Part shown: in pieces, positions 58,046 through 64,000 of the stretch
How positions within the stretch are numbered: the first letter of the stretch is position 1
Layout: every line of letters begins with the position of its first letter
Source: Prostheceraeus crozeri
Taxonomy: Eukaryota > Platyhelminthes > Polycladida > Euryleptidae
NCBI GenBank assembly: GCA_907163375.1
Contig: CAJQUW010008693.1
Location: 1 to 64,000, forward strand
Length of the DNA stretch: 64,000 nt
Reading direction: 5' to 3'
Notes under the pieces: model-generated
Seen by the model: only the letters and a program-made list of their open reading frames with translations
What the model was told of the DNA's origin: nothing
Databases searched by the model: none
Program-made: the position numbers and the translations under genes

Positions 58046-59122
58046 ACAACATCAAATTATTCTTGACTCTTCCCTATCAACAAAATATGCTCTTTAGTCA
58101 GGACATTTTCAAATAAGCCATAAATGGAGTAGACGATCCCATAGCCTTTTCCCAGACCCTCAGAAATCTACGAATTTTTTAACTAACTTCAACGAATTTG
58201 AAAAAACTGCATCAGACCGAAAAATCGGGCCTCGTGCCAACTCTGCACTTGCCGAACTCTGTCATATTCAAATGACTGGTAATTCCCTGTGGGAACGCAT
58301 CTTGCTAATATCAACAGATTATCTGGCGAGGTAGCGATTTTGTGGATAATCTTTTTAAAGGTTCATTTTCGTGTTAAAAAAACTATCTCCACATGTGAAA
58401 ATGGTGATCATCTATCCAAAAACATGTGTCGTAGTGGTCGTACAAATCGTGGATATTGTATCAACTAATTAGTGGTAAGTAGTAATGTTCGTATATTACC
58501 TTTACATGAAAATATATTGTATACTCAGTCTGATCTGATAAAAAGGGATCTTCTTTAATTCACGAAGGCTTAAAGTAAATAAAGTATTTATCTTCCATAA
58601 ATGTCGCAGTAAATACTATTAAAAATATTCAAATATTTGTCATCGTTGTAAATTATTGAATGTCAAGAGATGTTATGAAAATTGATATAAGCGGATTCTC
58701 TATATTCTTATCATTATCATAAATTGATAGTCTGCACTTATTTCTTAGATAGGTTAGCCATATGTGGGTGATGGTGAGGAGGTGAGGGAGAAAATAGAGC
58801 CTCGGTTGTAGAGGCGGATTACTAAAGAAAATAAGAGAGAAAGTCCAAAGTAGAAGGTGGCATACAGAGCGCGAATTCGCGAATTGTCGACGGCGAACTA
58901 ATCCAGCGAATATGCTAAAAATTATTAATGAACTATTGCATGATAATATGTAGCTGATTATCTGCCAGCTTTTCGCCAGATTCGTTCCCAACAAGTCCGT
59001 TATTACAAGTCCTTTCATGCCCTGCATTAGGCTATGAAATAGTTGCGTTCTTGTGCATCAGCACTGATTGACCAGCAAGATTTGACCGTCATCAATTGAA
59101 AGATACTGATAAGTAGCGAGTA
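58046..59122. other. Unassigned sequence
   Basis: A 124-codon minus frame at 58653-59027 has no recognisable domain and runs over AT-rich DNA. Otherwise nothing. Confidence 0.45.
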
Positions 59123-59295
59123 CGCTGTAAATCATAATGTGACAGATATGTGACGTAAAATGTGACAGATTCCATCGTGTCACATTTTGGAAGATGTGTC
59201 ACATGTATGTGACAGATCTGTCACATTGCGGCACATTATGTCAGTGGCATTCGTCTAGTTGATCTGTCACATATTCCGTCACATGATTTGCAGTG
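59123..59295. mobile_element. Palindromic TA-flanked MITE rich in TGTGACAGA
   Basis: 173 bp with ends CGCTGTAAATCAT and (reverse of right) CACTGCAAATCAT, TA on each side (59121-59122, 59296-59297). The body is built from TGTGACAG words in both orientations, centred on TGTGACAGATCTGTCACA near 59210. TA target and CACTGTAAA-like ends fit a small Tc1/mariner-type MITE. Confidence 0.75.
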
Positions 59296-59505
59296 TAGGT
59301 CACGTGACTTTTCAACTTAGCTGACAATCATCTCAACTATTTCACCACCTTCTGAACAACTTGACTGACCTGCTATCATACTGGTAACGTAAAGAGAAGC
59401 TGCATAAAAATTGAATCTTCTTTGTACGCAAAAAGGTGAATTTTCTAAAATTTTAATCGCGTCAAGATATCAATGGCACTAGCTGTACATCCTCATCACG
59501 AGCCA

Positions 59506-60375
59506 GAGGCGTCTTCTCCGTGTCTGCGAGGCTTTCGGCGCATACTCAAAAATAATTTGCCAACATTTATAGAAATGAAGTGTCATCATTCACCAGATTT
59601 CATTTTAATTTCATAGCTTCTCGTAACAGCTGTATAGTGTGCACAGCTTTCGTCTCAATAGCAGAAGCTCGGAGTGAACATTTTTGCCGCGCATGCCTGA
59701 GTCACACCTGCTTTCTTCGAACAATCAAACACACACCCTAGTGATGTGTTCAGACGGAGCATTGATGTTCATAGAGCGCACACCCCCATGACTTGGCACG
59801 CGCACCAATCTCGGCTTTCCACCGATAAACATAATGCTTTGCCTTCTCCAATTTTTGCAATGAAATTCTACTTGTCTCATTCGCATAATCTGCAATTGTT
59901 GATCGATGAGCGGTACCTAAATATAGAAAAGGAGACGCAACACAATTGTCAGTGTCTTCGTTGCCCTTCAGAGAGGTCACTCATTAACTAACAGCAGATG
60001 ATGACGTTCAGGCAAGACTACGACCAGATGATGAGCGTTCGCCAATGAGTCCAGAGTAATGCATCTGCTTCGAAACAGAATTCGGTGGGATTCCATAATT
60101 TGTTTTCACGTGATTGATGTGACGCTATGTTTAGTACTGCAGATGAGCTCATAATCACGCCTTTCGTTCGAAGGGAATATGCTGAAAAGATGACACACGT
60201 CAAGCAAGGTAGGCCAACACCTAAATTAAAAATTGAAAACATTCACAGCGAAAGAAAAAAGGAATATACAAGACAGCATTTTTAATGCATCAAAATTTCA
60301 AACGTTTGAGTGGATTCCGGCTGTTTCGAAACGCAATAAACTCCGCTCATTTTCCGCTCACACCTCCTTTTGTTA
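59506..60375 (+). repeat. 0.85 kb repeat F, copy 2
   Basis: Inverted partner of 49030-49872. On the plus strand the frame around 60125-60285 reads ITPFVRREYAEKM and VKQGRPTPKLKIE without a stop or gap relative to copy 1, ending TRQHF. A TCTCCGTGTCTGCGAGGCTT start at 59515 matches the other copy. Function unknown. Confidence 0.75.
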
Positions 60376-62690
60376 ATTTACATGCGACATATCAGGCAAT
60401 TGGACATCAAGTGAACTTGATTTCAGCTCACTAAGACACTTATACATGAGTAAGGGCAGATTACTCAACCATAGGACACTCTGTTGGTCAAAGTGAAGCA
60501 AAGCCAACCAGGACGGATCAGTAGTGGGGTCTGTCACAAAATTAGTTTTTAACTCGATTCCAACAAATAACAGATGGATGCACGAGTGATAATAATCTTT
60601 CGGATTTCATGTGTGTATTGTCGAGAAAATTTAAGACTTTTGAATAAACAAATAGGAGAAATATTTCATTTTCTGATGACAAAGCTGATTTTGTTTTTAT
60701 GTCGAACGGACAGGATATAAATTACAGTTCTAAAATATAGCCTCCAAAATATCAGCCTTCATGATTGCAATTTCTGTCTAGATGTTGAAGTATTGTATTT
60801 TAAGAAAAAAAGTTGAATTGTCTCTGAAACTTGATGATATCATGTTTCACACCGGACTCATTTGATGTCCTAAAGGCACAACTGTTCTTCTAGTACAGTT
60901 GTCCCACAGAGGCCGAATGTCCCAAAGCTATTTAAGCATAGAGAGGATATGAGATAACTGTGATGTCACCAGCCTAGACTCTGACAGCGGGTGTAGTTCA
61001 GGACCTTACTGTCATTACATCGAGATAACGTCTGATATAAATGTCGTATAATCTATCATTTTTACGCAGAGTGAGATCTACCTGAGAGATATCACTTCTT
61101 TGAATATTAATGCAAATGGACTGTTAACAAAATCTGTTGACCGTATGAAAGAAAATCCTGAAAGTTGATCCTGTGAACAAAGATTTACAAATTTCGCTCC
61201 AATTTTTGCAGGCTTGATCTTCTTAACCAATCGAAAACTATCCTGAGCAGCATGATATTCCAGCAAGAATCTTATAGATTCTACAGGCGATTTTGTGATT
61301 CCATCTTCAATAGCCAGTCATATCGTTGCTTTTCAAAAATTCATAGTTTTATCAAATAAGTTTTCTTTCTTGAACAAACAAGATACAGTCCTCATGCTAT
61401 AAAACACTCATTTTTTCATTGCTTATCAGTTTACCAGGGTTATTAATGTTCAATTCATTGCCATTGTTCAATTGCCCACAATAATTGATGCTGGAATTCC
61501 TTAAATTACTGTCCATAGCTGCGATGATGTAAAATAAATACGGAGTATATACAGATTAGTTCAGTGATGTTCTGATCACAATACCACAATTTTTCCTTCT
61601 CTAATGAGTCCTCTAATGATTTGAATTCAGCTTGTAGCCGTTATAAACTCTTTACAGAGATATCTTATGTCCCATATACCAAGATCTCTATATACCTATC
61701 TATACCAAGCAAAGATGGCTGGCAATCCGACCTCTATGAGATGTCCAAACACATCGAAGATTATAATGTGCACGGACACATTTTCATAAAAAGTGAAGTT
61801 TCAAATTGGAATTCTGATAGACATTTGATGAATCGCAAGATTCCTCACTATTCAAAATTGTTCAACAAATATTCAAGCTATTTTGTGCGGGTACAAATCC
61901 GATAGACTAAAGCAAACTGGGATGATTACTTGCCAGTCATCTAATAACAATTTCAACGTTCTCTGTGGGAACTACATTGAATATCCCTGTGGGAATGAAT
62001 CTTATGAAAAACTGGTGGACGTTAATTGCATGATGTCATGGTGCAGTTCAATCATAATTGCAGCATATTCACTTTCGAAGTTTGTGGTGTTTTTGTAATC
62101 CGACGAAATTTAGAGCAGCATCAGTTGTACTAAGACTCGGTTTTACGATGCTTGATGCAGCCATTCAACCTCAGATAGTTGATTTTGATGAAATTGATTT
62201 ATTCCATGCAGCATAAACCTTACATTTGGCCATTTTTTCAAATTTATCCATACCAATCGGAAATAGGCCTCAACGGAGCCATAATTGCTGCATTTTAAGA
62301 CCCTCAAACCAGCTGAGGAGGTCTCAAACTCATCAATTACTGTAGTGAAAACTTTGCCAGCAGTCTGTTATTAGTGTTGAACTATGAATAACATGATAGC
62401 TTTCATTTTGAACATAGATTTATGCTGATTTGTTCATGTAGGTCAACCAGTCATGCACGATCATGTACGAAAACAAAATATTCACATTTCGCGATCTTCT
62501 AACGAAATGCAGATGCACGAGCATGACGTAAACATTGAGTAAATGAATTTCAATATCAATTTCAAAATTTGAGTAGATAAATGGAGATGCACAAAATCAT
62601 TTTTTATCTGATAGCAGACATTTTGTTATGGGAATTTCTACATCCTCTGAAACAAACCTGAGGGGGTCACGGTGTGTTTTTTAGGGGTTA
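60376..62690. other. Unassigned sequence
   Basis: Two overlapping plus frames at 61621-62098 (94 and 71 codons) contain no domain I recognise. Remaining sequence AT-rich and featureless to me. Confidence 0.45.
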
Positions 62691-62692
62691 TA

Positions 62693-63190
62693 CCTCAAGT
62701 TTCATGCCCACTCTGGAAACCAAATGGAGGTTGTTCCACATGTCCTAGGAAGTGTAAAAAAACAAATTTGAGAAAAATCTATCGAGCCCTTTTCTTTCTG
62801 CAGCTTTTTTGCACTTTTTTGCTTTTTTTGCTTTCATGTTATAATAGACTTTCCTTGAAATTATGTGCCCACTCTAGAAACTAAATGGAGATTGCTTAAT
62901 ATATGATAGGGAGTATAAAAAAGTAAATTTGAAAAATGTCTATCGAGCCCTTTTCTTTCAGCAGCTTTTTTGCACTTTTTTGCTTTTCCACATAATTGTT
63001 CTAATACATTTTCCTTGAAGTAATGTGCCCACTCTACAAACCAAATGCAAATTGCTTCACATGTCCTAGGAAATACTTTAAATGCAAATTGAAAATCATC
63101 TGTCGAGCCCTTTTTTCTTTCAGCAGCTGGTTTCCACTTTTTCGCTTTTTTGCATAATTGTCATAGCACGCTTTCCTCGAAATTATATGA
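62693..63190. repeat. Tandem repeat, three units of about 160 bp
   Basis: Units are anchored by GCCCACTCT at 62706, 62867 and 63027, giving periods of 161 and 160 bp. Each unit carries CTATCGAGCCCTTTTCTTTC, CAGCAGCTTTTTTGCAC and TTTCCTTGAAATTATGTGCC or a close variant. No spacers of different sequence and no coding frame. A short satellite block. Confidence 0.9.
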
Positions 63191-64000
63191 CCTTGTCCAT
63201 ATCTCTGACAAAACTCTAAATAGTTGCTGAAATATCAAATATGTAGCTAGTTGTTGATGATCTTACAATGAAGGGAACCATATTTGACATTAGGATTCAT
63301 TGCGAAAAAATCATATTGAGGATTTTTGTACTTCGCAAATGCTTGGATTAGGTCTTTTCAGCGAGCAGGCAAGTGAAGCAGTTCATCACAATTTCTCCAT
63401 AACGTGGCAAAATTTCAAAGTTTCAAAATTTCTTCGATGGATAATTCAGAATACCATGAAAAGCTCTTAAAAGCTGTGTGCACTTACAACAGTCATCATA
63501 TTTGACTGCTTTTCTTTATTCTTGAAGTGATTTTCCTATATGTGTGCGGTAGTTCATATGAGCAAATCGGCTTACTGTCATTCTAATTTTGATTATTCGC
63601 TATATTTGGTCATAATCTTGTTATTATTGCTATATAGACATGTTAATATTTGGGGAAGTTTTTTCAACCGCGTTTTTTTCAAGGGTGAGCGATTATTATG
63701 GAAATATAAGCCATTCATTAGCTTTTAGCAGCACAACACAGTGACTATTCTTATAGGGTTCTAGCATTCAGTTTTGTCGATGAAATACGAGGCATAAAAC
63801 AACGCAAATTAAAAGTTTCTAAATGGAAAAAGTGTTAGACTGCTATTATCAAATTAGTGTTTTCATCTAAACTTCCAATTGTTTTTTCATAGAGTAGATG
63901 CGATGCAAGCATTAATTGGCCTACAGAATTGATTAGGCATGCATGCAAAAGACTAAAACAGCTTCAATGTCATCAGTATAGCTTACCAGATAAAAATACA
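63191..64000. other. Unassigned sequence to the window end
   Basis: AT-rich, one 62-codon plus frame without motifs (63540-63728). Confidence 0.5.

Noticed and set aside
58653..59027. 124-codon minus-strand frame
   Set aside because: Composition matches translated AT-rich DNA, no motif, no partner exons.
62693..63190. CRISPR-like array
   Set aside because: Units are contiguous 160-bp tandem copies without distinct spacers, and the window is eukaryotic.

Overview
The window looks like AT-rich, non-coding genome sequence from an invertebrate animal. It holds no convincing intact host gene. Nearly everything recognisable is a transposable element or a dispersed repeat, most of it broken by frameshifts, stops or nested insertions. 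The mix (craniofacial-type LINE, CR1/jockey-like LINEs, Penelope-like elements with GIY-YIG, a Ty3/gypsy relic, mariner, Tc1 and DD41D transposons, hAT- and CACTA-like non-autonomous elements, tRNA-derived SINEs) and the recurrent TAGGCCTA words fit a marine invertebrate. The sequence alone does not fix the species or phylum.

Layout. 0.1-6.2 kb: one long decayed endonuclease/reverse-transcriptase LINE on the plus strand, split by two opposite-facing copies of a hAT-like element with GAAAATTTTC-rich ends. 6.2-11.5 kb: mostly unassigned, with a possible endonuclease relic and one copy of a dispersed repeat (called E here). 11.5-13.8 kb: an extraordinary 2.3 kb tract made almost only of A, G and T. 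14.5-17 kb: a GAAAC hairpin, then a second E copy interrupted by a third hAT-like element with a perfect 8-bp duplication. 17.1-19.3 kb: a very degraded Ty3/gypsy pol on the plus strand. 22.3-24.5 kb: third E copy, an internally deleted mariner and a LINE fragment. 24.8-28.6 kb: two CACTA-like elements; the second is split by a nearly intact 1.8 kb DD41D transposon. 29.3-33.7 kb: a fold-back-like inverted-repeat region with a dead mariner in its right arm. 33.7-35.6 kb: a dead Tc1-like element carrying a 522-bp hAT-like MITE flanked by an unusual 77-bp duplication. 37.3-38.1 kb: fourth hAT-like copy. 39.7-41.0, 45.3-47.5, 50.0-51.1 and 52.9-54.3 kb: non-LTR reverse-transcriptase remnants. 42.3-42.8 kb: two inverted SINEs. 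49.0-49.9 and 59.5-60.4 kb: an inverted 0.85 kb repeat pair of unknown nature. 51.5-52.5 kb: a GGCC-rich hAT-like element. 54.5-55.1 and 56.8-58.0 kb: two Penelope-like remnants on either side of a mariner. 62.7-63.2 kb: three tandem ~160-bp units.

The most interesting signal is at 57.1-57.3 kb: a tRNA-derived SINE with a 12-bp target duplication that carries, on the minus strand, a complete type I hammerhead ribozyme core with all invariant residues and a 6-bp stem I. A second hammerhead-like core lies at the 3' end of the Penelope-like element that hosts this SINE. The nested insertions, several with uninterrupted paralogous sites elsewhere in the window, give a relative order of events.
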